Source of the DNA: Microthrixaceae bacterium
Lineage (GTDB): Bacteria > Actinomycetota > Acidimicrobiia > Acidimicrobiales > Microtrichaceae
Length of the DNA stretch: 64,000 bases
Assembly: GCA_027493675.1 (NCBI GenBank)
Contig: JAOSKI010000001.1
Coordinates: 248,001 to 312,000, forward strand
Direction of reading: 5' to 3'
The notes under the pieces are model-generated. The model was not told the DNA's origin and did no database searches. It was given only the letters and a program-made list of their open reading frames with translations. Shown in pieces: positions 35,494-47,318 of the stretch; within the stretch, counting starts at the first letter, position 1, and every line of letters begins with the position of its first letter. The translations under genes and the position numbers were made by a program.

Positions 35494-37206
35494 ATGACCG
35501 ACGAATCGTGGGACGTGGTCGTGGTGGGCTCCGGGCCGGGTGGGCTAACCGCAGCTGCAGAGCCTGGCGGCAACCGGTCGTCGGGTGCTGGTGCTCGAGG
35601 CCCATGACTCTGGCCGGCGGCAACACCCAGGTGTTCCGGCGCCACCGCCGCCGAGACGACGACACGCTGGTCGAATACGAGTTCGACGTAGGCGTTCACT
35701 ACATCGGCGACTGTGGTCCCGGTGGGTTGTTCCCGAGTGTCTTCAACGCGCTGGGGGTGGGGGAGCGGACGAGGTTCCTTCCGCTCGATCCCGAGGGGTT
35801 CGACACGTTGTGCTTCCCGGACATGACCTTCGTGGTCCCTGCTGGGTGGGACCGGTACCGCGACCGTCTGGTGGAGGCGTTCCCCGACGAGCGCGCCGGT
35901 ATCGAGCGCGTGGTGGGCACGCTTCAGGCCGTCGCCGACGAGGGCCGTTCGCGTGTCATCCCCGGCGTGGAGACGCCGACGTTCGACCGGTGGGCGTTCC
36001 GGCCGCTCTCGGAGTTGTTCACGGAGGGTGAGCTGTCCCAGAGCTGCCAGGCGGTGTTGGACCACTGGTCAGGGCTCTATGCGGGTGCTCCCGCCGGACC
36101 GCGGTGGCCATGCACGCCGCCATCATCGACCACTACATGCGTGGCGCGTATTACCCCGAGGGTGGGGGTCAGATGATCCCGGCCCGTCTCGTCCAGGTGA
36201 TCGAGGCCCATGGTGGTGAGGTCCGAACCCTGGCGCCGGTGAAGCGGATCGTGGTGCAGGACCGGCAGGTCACCGGCGTGGAGCTCGACGACGGCGCCAC
36301 GATCGCAGCCGACGTCGTGATCTCCAACGCTGATCATGCGCACGGTGTTCTCACTTGTGGGCGCGCAGCACTGGGATCCGGCCACCGTGCGCTGGACCCA
36401 GGAGGCGGAGATGACCCTGGGGCTGGTGTGCGTGTACCTCGTGGTGGACCTCGACCTCACCGACGGGCCCAACACCAACTACTTCGTGTTCCCGGCTACG
36501 AGACCGATGGCCTCTACGAGGCACTTGACGCGGGAGAACTCGAGGGAACCGAGGCGTTCGCGTACGTGGCCATGGCTTCGCGAAAGGACCCGGGCAACAC
36601 CCATCTCTGCCCCCCGGGACACACCAACCTTCAGATCATGACCCTGGCCCCACGGGGTCTGGAGTACTGGGGGTGTGGACCAGTCGCCCGGCGAGGGTGG
36701 CCGCTACCGGCGCAACGAGCGCTACCGCGAACGCAAGCAACAGCTCACCGACGCGCTGATCGACGCCGCCGAACGGGCACTTGAGGGTGTGCTCGGCGGC
36801 CGGTGTCTGCGCGACCACGTGGTGCACGTGGAGACGGCGACGCCGCTGTCGCAGGAGCGCTACACCCGTTCCACCGGAGGAACGAGCTACGGGTACGTGC
36901 ACTCACCGGAGCAGTCCGGTGCGAACCGTCCACAGCACCGCACCGAGATCGATGGGCTGTGGTTGGTGGGTGCCAACACCGCCTCGGGCCACGGCGTGGC
37001 GGGGACCATGGTCGGCGGCGTCAACTGCGCGGGGAGATCCTGGAGCGCCCGCTGTTGGTGGAGATGGTGATGGGCGGCGCGCTCGTGGACCCGGCTTCGG
37101 TCCCGGCGGATCCCGAGGACTTCGACCCGATGGAGTGGAGCCGCGGACGACGCCTGCGGAGCGCAGGGCCGCCAGGCGTCAGGCCCGTGCCGACTCGTCG
37201 GCTTGA
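35494..37206 (+). CDS. Phytoene dehydrogenase-like FAD-dependent oxidoreductase (frameshifted)
   Basis: WDVVVVGSGPGGLTAAA, RRVLVLEAHD, YPEGGGQMIPARLVQVIEAHGGEVRTLAPVKRI, C-term GLWLVGANTASGHGVAGTMVGG. Confidence 0.85.
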
Positions 37207-37418
37207 GTCGGCCGCTCAGAGCTCACACCCGACCCTGGTGTCGAACCCATAGCCTGACCGAGAGCGTCCCGCGAGCGTGAGGCTGCGCGGCTAGTTGGCT
37301 GCTGCCTTGGCGGCCGCGGCCAACTCGCAGAACTCCCCGAGCTCGTCGGGTTCCAGCACCGCCAGGTCCGCACCGAATCGCTCGTTGGTCAGCTCCCTCT
37401 GCCCGGTCCCACTTCTAG

Positions 37419-38035
37419 CGGGTCTCCTCGTCGGGAGGGGACTCGGGTTCGGGCCAACCGAAGATCGAAGCCATGTAGGGCGACTTCACCATGAAGGCCT
37501 CCACCGGTTCGAGGCCGACCTCCTTGACCGCGTCGCCGTGGCGTGCGGCGCGCAGCTCCGCAGGGCGTTGAGCCTGTGCAGCACCAGCTCACGGTCACCG
37601 GCCGGTTCAGGCAGCTCACGCCAGCCTGAGAAGATCGGTGCGTCCGAACCGTCGGCGGCGGTGATCACCTTGCCGGCCAGCTCGGCGAGACGTCGGTAGT
37701 CCACGGCGCTCCTCCGTCATGTGCTCCGCTGCCCAGCGGTGGGCTGCCTCGGCGAAGCGGTTGGCGGCACGATCTCGTGACTCCAACCCCGCGGTGGCCT
37801 CCCAAGCGGTGCTGATCGTCTCGGCAGGGAAGAACACGAACGCCTCGGTGACGGCGTCGGCGTCCACATCACCGAGCACTCCGCCACGGCCCGCGACGTA
37901 GAAGGAGATCCCCTCGTAGCCCACTTCCGCGGCCGCGATGTAGGTCGGCGCATCGAGCATGAAGTTCGCCGGAAGGTCATGGATGGCCGGTGCGGAATCG
38001 ATGGCGGCCTGGGTGGGAGTGGGTGGGTTCGTCAT
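37419..38035 (-). CDS. Conserved actinobacterial protein, possibly SCO6745-like (frameshifted)
   Basis: DLPANFMLDAPTYIAAAEVGYEGISFYVAGRGGVLGDVDADAVTEAFVFFPAETISTAWE; family recalled, not searched. Confidence 0.5.
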
Positions 38036-38048
38036 GGTGCCAGCGAGA

Positions 38049-39103
38049 CTACCGGTGCCGGGACGGGCCTGCTCCGGGTCGGCCCGTGAGGTCCTGCACG
38101 ACCACTGCCAGATGCTCGGGGTCCGGTGCGCGGTTGTTCACCAGGCTCACCGACTCCGATATGCCCGCGAGGCGATCCTGCACAAGCTGCGCGATCTCGC
38201 CGGGTTCGCCGACGACCGCGATGGACTCGATCAGCCGATCGTCGATCAGGTGCGCCATGTCGTCCCATCGACCCTCACGGGCCAGCTTGGCCGCCTCGGC
38301 GCGCAGCCCGCCGTAGCCGTGCAACTCGAAGACGGGTTCGTAGGCGGGAGTGGTCGCGTAGAACGCGAGCTGCTTGCGCACGGCCTCCCTGCTGCGGGTC
38401 ATCTGGTGCTCGTCACGACCGGTCACCACGATCGTCACGCACACGACTTCGATCTCATCAGGGTTGCGCCCGGATCTGGCGGCACCCTCGCTCAGCGCCG
38501 GAAGGGTGATCTCGAGCAGGGAGCGCCGGGTGTTCACGGGATGCACGAGCAGGCCGTCGGCTAACTCGCCTGCGATGGCTGTCATCGCCGGACCGACGCC
38601 GCCCACCATGATCCGGGGACGCCCGTAGGGGTTCGGCCCGGGTCGAACGCGGGCGCCATGCGGGTGTGGTGTAGAACTCGCCGTCGAAGTCGAGTGGCCG
38701 GACCGTCGCTCCACGTGTCCCAGATGGCGTGGATGGCGAGCACCATCTCGCGCATCCGTGCCGCGGGTCGTGACCAAGGCATCGAGAAGCGCTGCTCGAT
38801 GTGCGGACGGATCTGGGATCCGAGCCCCAGGGTGAACCTCCCGCCGGTGACGGTCTGCAGGTCCCAGCCGAGGTTCGCGAGCGTCATCGGCGTACGGGCG
38901 AAGGCGATCGCAACCGCGGTGCCGAGTTGGATGCGACTGGTGTGCTCAGCCGCCACGGCCAGCGGTATGAACGGGTCGTGCTTCGCCTCGAAGGAGAACG
39001 CCCGGTCGTAACCGATTCCTTCGAGGGTCCGGTAGATGCTGCGGGCCCCGACGAGGTCGTCGGTGGGAACGGTCATCGACACGTGCATGCTGTCAGCCCA
39101 CAT
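38049..39103 (-). CDS. LLM-class F420-dependent oxidoreductase (frameshifted)
   Basis: RIQLGTAVAIAFARTPMTLANLGWDLQTVTGGRFTLGLGSQIRPHIEQRFSMPWSRPAARMREMVLAIHAIW. Confidence 0.88.
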
Positions 39104-39200
39104 CGCGCGATCGCACACGTCAAGGCTGTTCGGTGGAGCAGGGTCAACCGCGCCGAGGAGGCCTGCGGTGCTCGTCCACTCGCTGTGCGAACATGTCCCC

Positions 39201-39815
39201 GTGACGGCGAGCGCGGGCGAGCGGGTCTCCAAGATCGTGCTGACGGGTGGGCCCGGTGGGGGCAAGACCACCGCGGCCGACCTGTTCCGGCGCGAGATCG
39301 GTGAGTCCGGTGGTCGTGGTGCCGGAGTCGGCCACCACCTTGTTCGCCGGTGGGTTTCCCAGGGTCGATCATGACGAGGTGCAGCGCTCCATCCAGCGCG
39401 CGGTGTTCGAGGTGCAACGCAGCTCCGAGGAGATCCATGCCCAGCTGTATCCCGAGCGTGTGCTGCTGTGTGACCGCGGCACCGTCGACGGCGCGCCGCC
39501 TACTGGTCCGACGGCGCCGGTGGGTTCTTCGAGGCGATGGGAACGACGCATGCCGCGGAGCTCTCTCGGTACGACGTGGTGTTGTTCTTCGAGACTGCGG
39601 CCGTGGGCAACATCGCGTTCGAGGGCGGCAACCGCTATCGCACCGAGGACAACCGCCAGGCGGTCGAGCTGGATGCCCGCTTGCGCAAGCTCTGGTCGGC
39701 GCACCCCGGGTTCAACTTCATCGCCCACAAGGCGTCGTTCCTCGCCAAGATCACCACAGCGCTGGAGATCCTCGGCGACGTGGTGAACAACGGCTGGCCG
39801 GCCCCAGACGCCTGA
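39201..39815 (+). CDS. AAA_28-like ATP/GTP-binding protein (frameshifted)
   Basis: SKIVLTGGPGGGKTTAADLFRREIGE, PERVLLCDRGTVDGA, ELSRYDVVLFFETAA, NRYRTEDNRQAVELDARL. Confidence 0.75.
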
Positions 39816-39896
39816 GTTGGGGGCTCGACACGTGACAAGCCGAACACGGTGGGCCGACTCGTGAGCCGGGTGCGCTCACCCCGATGCGCTGAGGCA

Positions 39897-42026
39897 CTAC
39901 TCGCCGCTTGCCGTGATCTCCCAGATGCGCGCCGTGCACGGTGTCGCCAGGGGCCATTGGAGCCCCTCGGTGGTGAGTTCGGCTCCGGTCGCCTTCGCGG
40001 TCGTGAGCGCTCGATCCGAGGTCAGGTCGGTGCAGGTCACCTCGTAGGTCAGTGATCTCTCCAACCCCGCCGGATGAATCCGTGGCGGCGGGCTGGTCGA
40101 GTCCTCCAACTGGTAGGCGAACACCACACAACGGGTGGCGTCATTCGAGTCGTAGGCGACAGCAGCGCGCGAGAGGTCATCTCCTTCGACCGGGGAGACC
40201 AGGTGTTCGATCCAGCCCTGTTGGATGACCGTTGCGTTGCGCTTCGCGAGCGCGACCGCACGGCGGCACACGTCCAGCTCGTCCTCGCTCAGCCCGGCGA
40301 GGTCGATGTCGAAGCCGAACCGGCCCGACAGTGCGACCGCGCAGGCGAACTCGAGCGGTCGCTCACCCCAACGCGTGACGTGTGCCGCCATGACAGACGC
40401 CGGGAAGAAGTGCGAGCACGCCCACTGCATCCGCACCCGGGCGACCGGATCGGTGTTGTCGGAGGTCCAGAACTCGTGGAACCGCCGTAGTGTCCCGTGG
40501 TCGTTGCGTCCCCCGCCGGACGCAGAGCATGAGCTCCACTTCGGGCTGACGGGCCACCACGTCGTCCATCAAGGCCCAGGTGGCGGCCACGTTGTCGACC
40601 CAGAGGTTCGCCTGCCTGTCGGCTGGGAGCGAACGCGATCCAGGGTCGGTGATGGGCCGGTTCGCGTCCCACTTCAGGTAGCTGATCCCCGGGTTCCCGC
40701 CGAGGACCTGCTCGAACACCCCGATCTCGAACCCGGCGACCGCATCGATGGTCGGATCCAACACGAGCTGTTGGCGGTGCTCGCGAGGTTGCGGGCATCA
40801 CGCACGACCCAGTCGGGGTGCGCCTCGAACAGGTCGCTGCGCGGGTTCACCATCTCGGGTTCCACCCAGGTCCCGAAACGGATGTCCGCGCTCTGCGCAG
40901 CGTGTACCAGGGGATCGAAGCCGTTCGGCAGCTTAGCGGGGTCGGGATCCCAGTCACCGAGGCCCTGGGTGTCGTCGTCACGGGGGTAGGTGGTGCCGAA
41001 CCATCCGTCGTCCAGCAGGAATACCTCGGCACCCAGCGCGCCGGCGCGGTCGATCAGGTCGACAAGCCGTGCCTCGTCGAAGGCCATTTCGGTGGCCTCC
41101 CAGTTGTTGACCACGATGGGACGCAGGCGCTGCGGCTCCCGCAGCACCACCCTCGCAGGTCCAGTGGTGGAAGCTGCGCGTCACCCCACGCCGCGCGTCG
41201 CTCGACCAGGTCCACGCGACCGACGGCGTGACGAAGCTGCACCCAGGGTCGAGCACGTAGTCGGCGCCGTATGGATTCGCGCCGGCGCGGAGGCTCAGCA
41301 ACCGCGGCGCCCCCGGATCCGCCGCAGGTCGGACGTCGAGGGTGAACCGGGTGTTTCCCATCCATTGGATCGAGAAGCCCAGGACCTCGGTGTCGTTGCC
41401 CTCGGCCGCGCTCTCGGCGGACTCCCGCGGCGGTGTCCAGCAACAGGAACGGCGCGCGCTGAAGGTGCGGTTGGACCCCGCCGAGGCTGGCGAGGGTGAG
41501 CAGACCCGGATCCAGACCGTGGGTGCTCCAACGCCACTCGTCGGCCCAACCCGATCCGCCGAACTGGGTGAGGCGGGCCTGAGTGCCAACCAGCATGGCC
41601 AAGGAGACGGAGTCGTAGTCGTGGGAGGGTCACGGGGCCCTGCTCCCCGTTGACGATCTCGGTCCAGGTCTCGAGCACCCCGCTGCTGGGATGGGTGAGG
41701 AAGTGGTGGGTGACACCGAGCTCGAACAGCTCGTCGAGGCACGTGATCGTGGTGTGGATCCCTTCCCGGCCGTCGTCGCGTGGGTGGCGTTCGGTGGACT
41801 CGAAGCGCAATCGGGTCGTCAGGGTGCCGTCGTGGTGGGTTACCCGCAACGCTGCGGTTCGGAACGGGTCGGAGTCACCCCAGCACGGGTACGCGTCGGG
41901 GTACCAGAACGTGTCGGTTGTCGCTTCGGTGGTGTGACCTTGCGGGCCGAGCGCGATCTGGTGCAGCCTGCCCGATTCGTCGGCGGCATAGGTGGCACCC
42001 CAACCGCCGGCGTCGATGCGGATCAC
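39897..42026 (-). CDS. Alpha-galactosidase, GH36-like (frameshifted)
   Basis: ATEMAFDEARLVDLIDRAGALGAEVFLLDDGWFGTTYPRDDDTQGLGDWDPDPAKLPNGFDPLVHAAQSADIRFGTWVEPEMVNPRSDLFEAHPDWV. Confidence 0.9.
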
Positions 42027-42254
42027 GAAGCGCCGTCGCTCCGTCGACCGACCAGGAGGTACAGGATCGGGCCCACCGGCTGCACCAGGCACACCAGGCT
42101 CCAGACCCACTTGGGTCCACGCACAGTCGCACGCTCCCGCTTTCGCAGGTCGCTCCAGCGCCACCGTTGTGAGCACAAGCTCGGCGATCGATCCGATGAC
42201 GATCAGACCTTCGACAGGGGACTCAGGTCGGACCAGGACTTCTTGGTTGCCATG
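42023..42254 (-). CDS. PLD nuclease N-terminal (PLDc_N)-domain small membrane protein (one frameshift)
   Basis: MATKKSWSDLSPLSKV / WSDLRKRERATVRGPKWVWSLVCLVQPVGPILYLLVGRR; GTGA overlap with downstream GH36 start. Confidence 0.7.
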
Positions 42255-42262
42255 GTTTGATC

Positions 42263-43111
42263 CTACGGGCGGTGGATCGCAGGTGTGCTGTGGCCGTCGT
42301 GGAGTGCGGTGGCGCGATGTGGCGGGTGCCGGCCTCGAGGACCGCCACCCGCCGCTTCGCCTCCGAACCGTGCGATCGTCTCACGCACGAACGGTACGAA
42401 CGACGCCGCCCACAACGTGTGCCCGAGGTGGTTGGGGTGGAACCTGTCGGCGGTGAACAGTTCGTCACGTGCGACCGCGAAGCTCGGGTCGGCCACCTCT
42501 GCAACCGGGACACGCACCGCGCGGTCGAGGTCCGCGGTCACCTGAGCGTGGACCCTGTCGAGCAGTCCGCAACGCCATCTGAGCAGGCCTCGCAGGGTCA
42601 CAGGGATCCTCGGGATCACCGACAGATCACCTATACCGAGCGAGACCACCGGGGCTTGGTGGCCGAGTTCCGTCAGCAGGGTGCGGAGGTCCGCTCTGAA
42701 ACGCCGCGAACTCGTGCCGTGCAGAGCGTCGTTGGCGCCAACCGCGACCACGAACAGGTCGGCTCCGCCCGTGAGCGCCGGACCGAGTTGGTCGTCGAGC
42801 ACGTCGTGCACCCGTGAACCCCCCTTTGCGAGGCTCCGCAGCGTGGTGCAGCGGGGCAGCCCGGCGGCAAGCTGGGCGATCCATGACTCAGCACCGCTGC
42901 GGAGTCCGGGAGCGGTCACGGTGCTGTCACCGAGTACGGTCATGGCGAGCGGTGCGCCGTTCGGGTCACCGTAGGTGCCCGACGGATCGAGGTCATCGAA
43001 GCTCGGAAGGGGCGCGGTCGCAACACGGTGGGTCTCAACCCACAGTCCCGCCCCGGTGGCGATCGCCAAACCGGGAACGCCGAGTACGATCCCGCGTCGC
43101 ACCTCCCCCAA
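42263..43111 (-). CDS. SGNH/GDSL hydrolase family protein
   Basis: TVLGDSTVTAPGL block I, VAVGANDAL block III, DRFHPNHLGH block V. Confidence 0.85.
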   Translation of the reverse strand: MGEVRRGIVLGVPGLAIATGAGLWVETHRVATAPLPSFDDLDPSGTYGDPNGAPLAMTVLGDSTVTAPGLRSGAESWIAQLAAGLPRCTTLRSLAKGGSRVHDVLDDQLGPALTGGADLFVVAVGANDALHGTSSRRFRADLRTLLTELGHQAPVVSLGIGDLSVIPRIPVTLRGLLRWRCGLLDRVHAQVTADLDRAVRVPVAEVADPSFAVARDELFTADRFHPNHLGHTLWAASFVPFVRETIARFGGEAAGGGPRGRHPPHRATALHDGHSTPAIHRP

Positions 43112-43183
43112 GGTGCCCTACGATCTGCGGCGAGTCAATGGCATGGCACGCCTGGTGCAAGTTGAGCGACGGGAGATGTTGCA

Positions 43184-44588
43184 TTGAGGGTTCCGGTTCT
43201 CACGTTCCTCGGAGCTGCCGGCACGGTCACCGGCAGCCGATTTCTCGTCGACACCGAGCGTGCCCGGGTGCTCGTTGACGCCGGTCTCTTCCAGGGCCTG
43301 AAGCCGCTGCGTCAACGCAACTGGGATCGATTCGGCGTGGATCCGGCCGGTATCGACGCGGCAGTGGTCACCCATGCCCATGTCGACCACATCGGGTACC
43401 TGCCAGCCCTGGTGCGAGACGGGATGTCGGCTCCCGTGCACACCACGGCGGGCACGGCGGATCTGGCGCGAATCGTGCTGCCCGACGCCGGTCACCTGCA
43501 GGAGGAGGAGGCCGACTACGCGAACCGAAAAGGGTTCTCCAAGCACCACCCTGCACTGCCGCTGTACACCGAAGAGGATGCCTACACGGCCCTGGGAAGC
43601 CTTCGGCCGGGGCCCTTCGGGGTGGAGACCGAGATCGCGCCGGGAGTCCACATGACCTTGCGCCCGGCGGGACACATCTTGGGTTCCGCCACGGTGAGCC
43701 TGCGGCTGGGAGACGCAGCCGACAGGACGATCACCTTCAGCGGCGACCTCGGACGCAGCCATCACCCCATCCTGTGTCCTCCGGCTCCGATCGGCTCCTC
43801 AGATGTGGTCGTGATGGAGTCCACCTACGGAAACCGGTTCCACGACGACGTCGACACCCTCGACCGGTTTGGCTCAGCGGTGTCGCGGACCGTTGCTCGT
43901 GGGGGCACGGTGCTGATCCCGGCGTTCGCGGTCGACCGCACGGAGGTGGTGCTGTTCCACCTGCGCCGCCTGGTCCAAGCAGGAGCGGTGCCCGACGTGC
44001 CGATCTACGTGGACTCGCCGATGGCGTTGAGCGCGCTGGCGGTGTACCGGCGGGCGATCGCTGAGCCGGCTGCCGACATCTCGCCCGAGGTCGCGGCCTC
44101 CGCCCGTGAGGTCGACCTCTTCGACGGCGGTCGGGTGACCGAGGTGCGCGACGTCGAGCAGTCCAAGGCGCTGGCCGATCTGCACGGTCCGATGATCATC
44201 GTGTCGGCCTCGGGCATGGCGACCGGCGGCCGGGTCGTGCACCACCTGCGGCGGCTGTTGCCCAACCACAACAACACCGTCCTGCTCGTGGGATACCAGG
44301 CGGTCGGTACGAGGGGCCGGATGCTGGCCGACGGTGCGGGTGAGGTGAAGATGCTCGGACGCCATGTGCGGGTGCGCGCCGAGATCGTGGACCTGGGTGC
44401 GTTCTCGGTGCACGCCGACCAGGGCGAACTGCTGGCCTGGCTCGACACCGCCGACGGTCCACCGGAGGTCGTCTACCTGGTCCACGGCGAACCTCGGTCC
44501 TCCGAGGCGCTCAAAAGCGGTCCTCGACGGGCGCGACGCACATCAGACGGTCGTCGCCTCCCACGGCGAACGGGTACGCCTGGACTGA
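43184..44588 (+). CDS. MBL-fold beta-CASP metallo-hydrolase (RNA-processing exonuclease-like; one frameshift at C-terminus)
   Basis: FLGAAGTVTGSRFLVDT, VTHAHVDHIGYLPALV, FSGDLGR, VMESTYGNR, IPAFAVDRTEVVL, IVSASGMATGGRVVHHL, FSVHADQGEL. Confidence 0.92.
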
Positions 44589-44665
44589 CTGCGAGGATCG
44601 ACGCAGTGGACGCACTGTGGTCGGCCGCCACCACCTGTGTCGCCGTGGGAAGGGTGGATCGTCGA

Positions 44666-45300
44666 CTACCTCACTAACGGCGGCGCAGGGTAACGACCGT
44701 GTCGTGCAGCGTGATCGGGGGTGCCGTCGGCGTCGGTGCTCTCACGGGCCCGCACCTGGTCGGTGACGATGCTCCAGGGAGCACCGGGTTCGTGCACTGC
44801 CAGGGCGTCGAGGATTTCAGATCCCTCGAACAGGTTCTCCCTCACCGGTCGGCGAATACCCTGTTCGAGGTCCAGTGGGTGGTGTCCGACCAGCACGAGG
44901 ATCCCGCCCGGGGCAACTGCGTCGCCGAGTCGTCGGTGCATCTCGCTTCGCTCGGCGGCCGGCAGGTGTACGAACTGCGCTGTGACCAGGTCGAACGCAC
45001 CTGTAGGTGGTGTCACTTCGTGAGGTCCTGTTGGATGAAGTCGATGCGCCGCCGCACCTCGTCACCCGATTCGGCGGCGCGGGCCGCTGCCCGTTGCAGC
45101 GCGACCTCGGAGAAGTCGACCGCGGTGACGTTCCAACCCTGTTCCGCGAGCCACAGGGCACTCGCTCCTTCGCCGCACCCGCAGTCGAGTGCCCGACCCG
45201 GCGTGGCGGAACCGACCTCGGCAACCAGTTGGGGGTTCGGGTCGGCGCTCCACAGTGAGGTGCTCGATCGGTAGCGCTCGTCCCAGCGGGCTGCGTCCAT
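44666..45300 (-). CDS. SAM-dependent class I methyltransferase (one frameshift)
   Basis: MDAARWDERYRSSTSLWSADPNPQLVAEV, ALDCGCGEGASALWLAEQGWNVTAVDFSEVAL, FDLVTAQFVHLP. Confidence 0.9.
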
Positions 45301-45400
45301 GACGGGGGATCCTACGTCAGTCGCCGTGTTCTCAGATCCGCCGGACGGGAGCGTGATCGAGAGCGTTGCCGCGGCCGATGGGGGTGGGTAGTTTCGGGCC

Positions 45401-45795
45401 ATGGCCGACTTCCGGATACCCCAGGTCGCCGAGCCCTCGGGGTCAGCCCCGACACCGTGCGGCGCTGGGGTGAGGATGGGCGCTTGGAGCTGAAGCGCAA
45501 CAAGTCAGGTCATTTCGAGGTGCCCGGCGAGTCGCTGGCGGCCTACCTGACCCGCTCGGCCGAGGCTTACGAACCCGATTCGGTGATGGCGCAGTCGGCC
45601 CGCAACCGGCTGACCGGGATCGTCACCAAGGTGGAGGTGGAGGGTCTCGTGGCTGTGGTCGAGATCCACGCACCTCCTCATAGGCTCGTTTCGATGATGA
45701 CCCGAGAGGCGGTCGAGGAGATGAACCTGACCGTCGGCGACTTGGCGACCGCCGCGGTGAAGTCCACCAACGTGATCGTGGAGCTACCGGGATGA
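45401..45795 (+). CDS. Helix-turn-helix/TOBE-domain molybdate-type transcriptional regulator (one frameshift)
   Basis: MADFRIPQVAE..SPDTVRRWGEDGRLELKRN; TOBE: SARNRLTGIVTKVEVEGLVAVVEI...VGDLATAAVKSTNVIVELPG. Confidence 0.85.
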
Positions 45796-45868
45796 CGTCG
45801 TCGGGTCTCGCAGGGGGTCGCATCTGAAGCTCGCGAATCCCCGGAGCCCCGGCTCCTAGGATCTGACC

Positions 45869-46429
45869 ATGCCCATCGGACTGCACCCGCGACCAGCACC
45901 CAGTGGCGTCATGCCCACCGAACCGATGGAGGTCACCGAGGCGTTCCTGGAGGCTCTCGCTTCGGGCGAGGTGGAGCGTGCCGCGAGCTACCTGGCCGAA
46001 GACGTGGTCTACACCAACGTGGGCCTGTCGGTCATCCGTGGCCGACCGGATGTGACGACCGTGATGAAGGCCCTCGACCGGTCGAACATGGGCTTCGAGG
46101 TGTACATCCACTCGAGTGCAACGAGCGGGACCGTCGTGTTGAACGAGCGCACCGACGTGATCATCTTCGGCCCGGTGCGCACGCAGTTCTGGGTGTGCGG
46201 TCGTTTCGAGGTGCGAGACGGATTGATCACCGTGTGGCGGGACTACTTCGACACCTTCGACGTCCTGGCGCGATCGGGCGTGGGTTGCTGGGTGCGGTGG
46301 TGCCGTCGCTACGGCCCGAGCCTCCGGAGTCGCCGCGAAGCAACCCCGGCCGGTAAGCACCACGCCTCCCCCGGCGAACTGTCCTCCCCCTGCGAACTGT
46401 CCGGTCTCAGCCGCGGAAGCCGAGCGTGA
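45869..46429 (+). CDS. Limonene-1,2-epoxide hydrolase / SnoaL-like family protein (C-terminus uncertain)
   Basis: VTEAFLEALASGEVERAASYLAEDVVYTNVGLSVIRGRPDVTTVMKAL, GRFEVRDGLITVWRDYFDTFDV. Confidence 0.75.
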   Translation: MPIGLHPRPAPSGVMPTEPMEVTEAFLEALASGEVERAASYLAEDVVYTNVGLSVIRGRPDVTTVMKALDRSNMGFEVYIHSSATSGTVVLNERTDVIIFGPVRTQFWVCGRFEVRDGLITVWRDYFDTFDVLARSGVGCWVRWCRRYGPSLRSRREATPAGKHHASPGELSSPCELSGLSRGSRA

Positions 46430-46463
46430 GGCCGGACAGTTGGCGTGGGAGGGGGATCTGTGG

Positions 46464-46550
46464 CGGAGAGTGAGGGATTCGAACCCTCGGAGGCCTTGCG
46501 ACCTCAACGGTTTTCGAGACCGTCCCATTCGTCCGCTCTGGCAACTCTCC
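46464..46550 (-). tRNA. tRNA-Ser(CGA)
   Basis: GGAGAGTTGCCAGAGCGGACGAATGGGACGGTCTCGAAAACCGTTGAGGTCGCAAGGCCTCCGAGGGTTCGAATCCCTCACTCTCCG on minus strand; anticodon CGA. Confidence 0.93.
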
Positions 46551-46644
46551 GTCCACGACGGTAGTTGCCCCGGCGTTGTCGAGCGAAGCGGAGCAGGTGT
46601 TCTTGTCGCGCCGGACGGCTCGCCCCTCCCGGCGACCCACTCAC

Positions 46645-46701
46645 ATGCGAACTGAATGGTGTGGGCCACCGTACCGGTGGCCCACACCATTCAGTTCGCA
46701 T
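46645..46701. terminator. 27-bp perfect inverted repeat
   Basis: atgcgaactgaatggtgtgggccaccg-tac-cggtggcccacaccattcagttcgcat. Confidence 0.75.
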
Positions 46702-46737
46702 CGGCAGGTTCGCTTCGGTTGGCTTGCTCCAGCACCG

Positions 46738-47286
46738 TCATGGGCGCAGGTCGGCGAAGAAGGAACGCAGGAGGTCGGCGCACTCGTCGTTGCGAACACC
46801 GCCGAGGGTGGGGAACTCGTGGTTCAGGCGGGGATCCTGGCCCAAGTGGTAGAGCGACCCCGTGGCACCGGCGTCGGTGTTCGCAGCGCCGAACACGACT
46901 CCGCCGATGCGCGCCGCCCATGCAGCACCGGCGCACATCGGGCATGGCTCCAGGGTCACCACCAGCACGCAGTCGGACAACCTCCACCGTCCCAGGTGCT
47001 CGGCTGCGGAACGCAGCGCCAGTATCTCGGCATGAGCGGTGGGGTCACCGGTGCGCTCACGCTCGTTTCCAGCGACTGCAAGCACGGTCGGGTCCGCCTG
47101 GGCAGGCATGTGCAGCACCGTCGCGCCGATCGGCACGTCGCCGACCTCGGCCGATGATCGAGCTGCGCCGAGGGCCTGACCCATCGCTGCATCGAAGGCC
47201 GGATGGGAGGCCAGGGTGTGCCCGCCGACGGTGGTTACTGGGAGTGCTGATCGATCCACTGAGCCATCTTTGTGCAGTCGGGTCAC
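46738..47286 (-). CDS. tadA: tRNA adenosine(34) deaminase / nucleoside deaminase
   Basis: DPTAHAEILALRSAAEHLGRWRLSDCVLVVTLEPCPMCAGAAWAARIGGVVFGA. Confidence 0.88.
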   Translation of the reverse strand: MTRLHKDGSVDRSALPVTTVGGHTLASHPAFDAAMGQALGAARSSAEVGDVPIGATVLHMPAQADPTVLAVAGNERERTGDPTAHAEILALRSAAEHLGRWRLSDCVLVVTLEPCPMCAGAAWAARIGGVVFGAANTDAGATGSLYHLGQDPRLNHEFPTLGGVRNDECADLLRSFFADLRP

Positions 47287-47318
47287 CTGCGGGTGTCAAC
47301 CGCTGCAATGCTGTGGTC

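Noticed and set aside
45623-46690. Minus-strand ORF (355 aa) spanning a tRNA-Ser and the TOBE/LEH genes
   Set aside because: Overlaps a tRNA and two plus-strand coding regions; composition typical of antisense GC-rich ORFs.
46656-47318. N-terminal extension of the cyclase ORF
   Set aside because: Overlaps tadA on the opposite strand and low-complexity sequence; GTG at 47319 is a better start.
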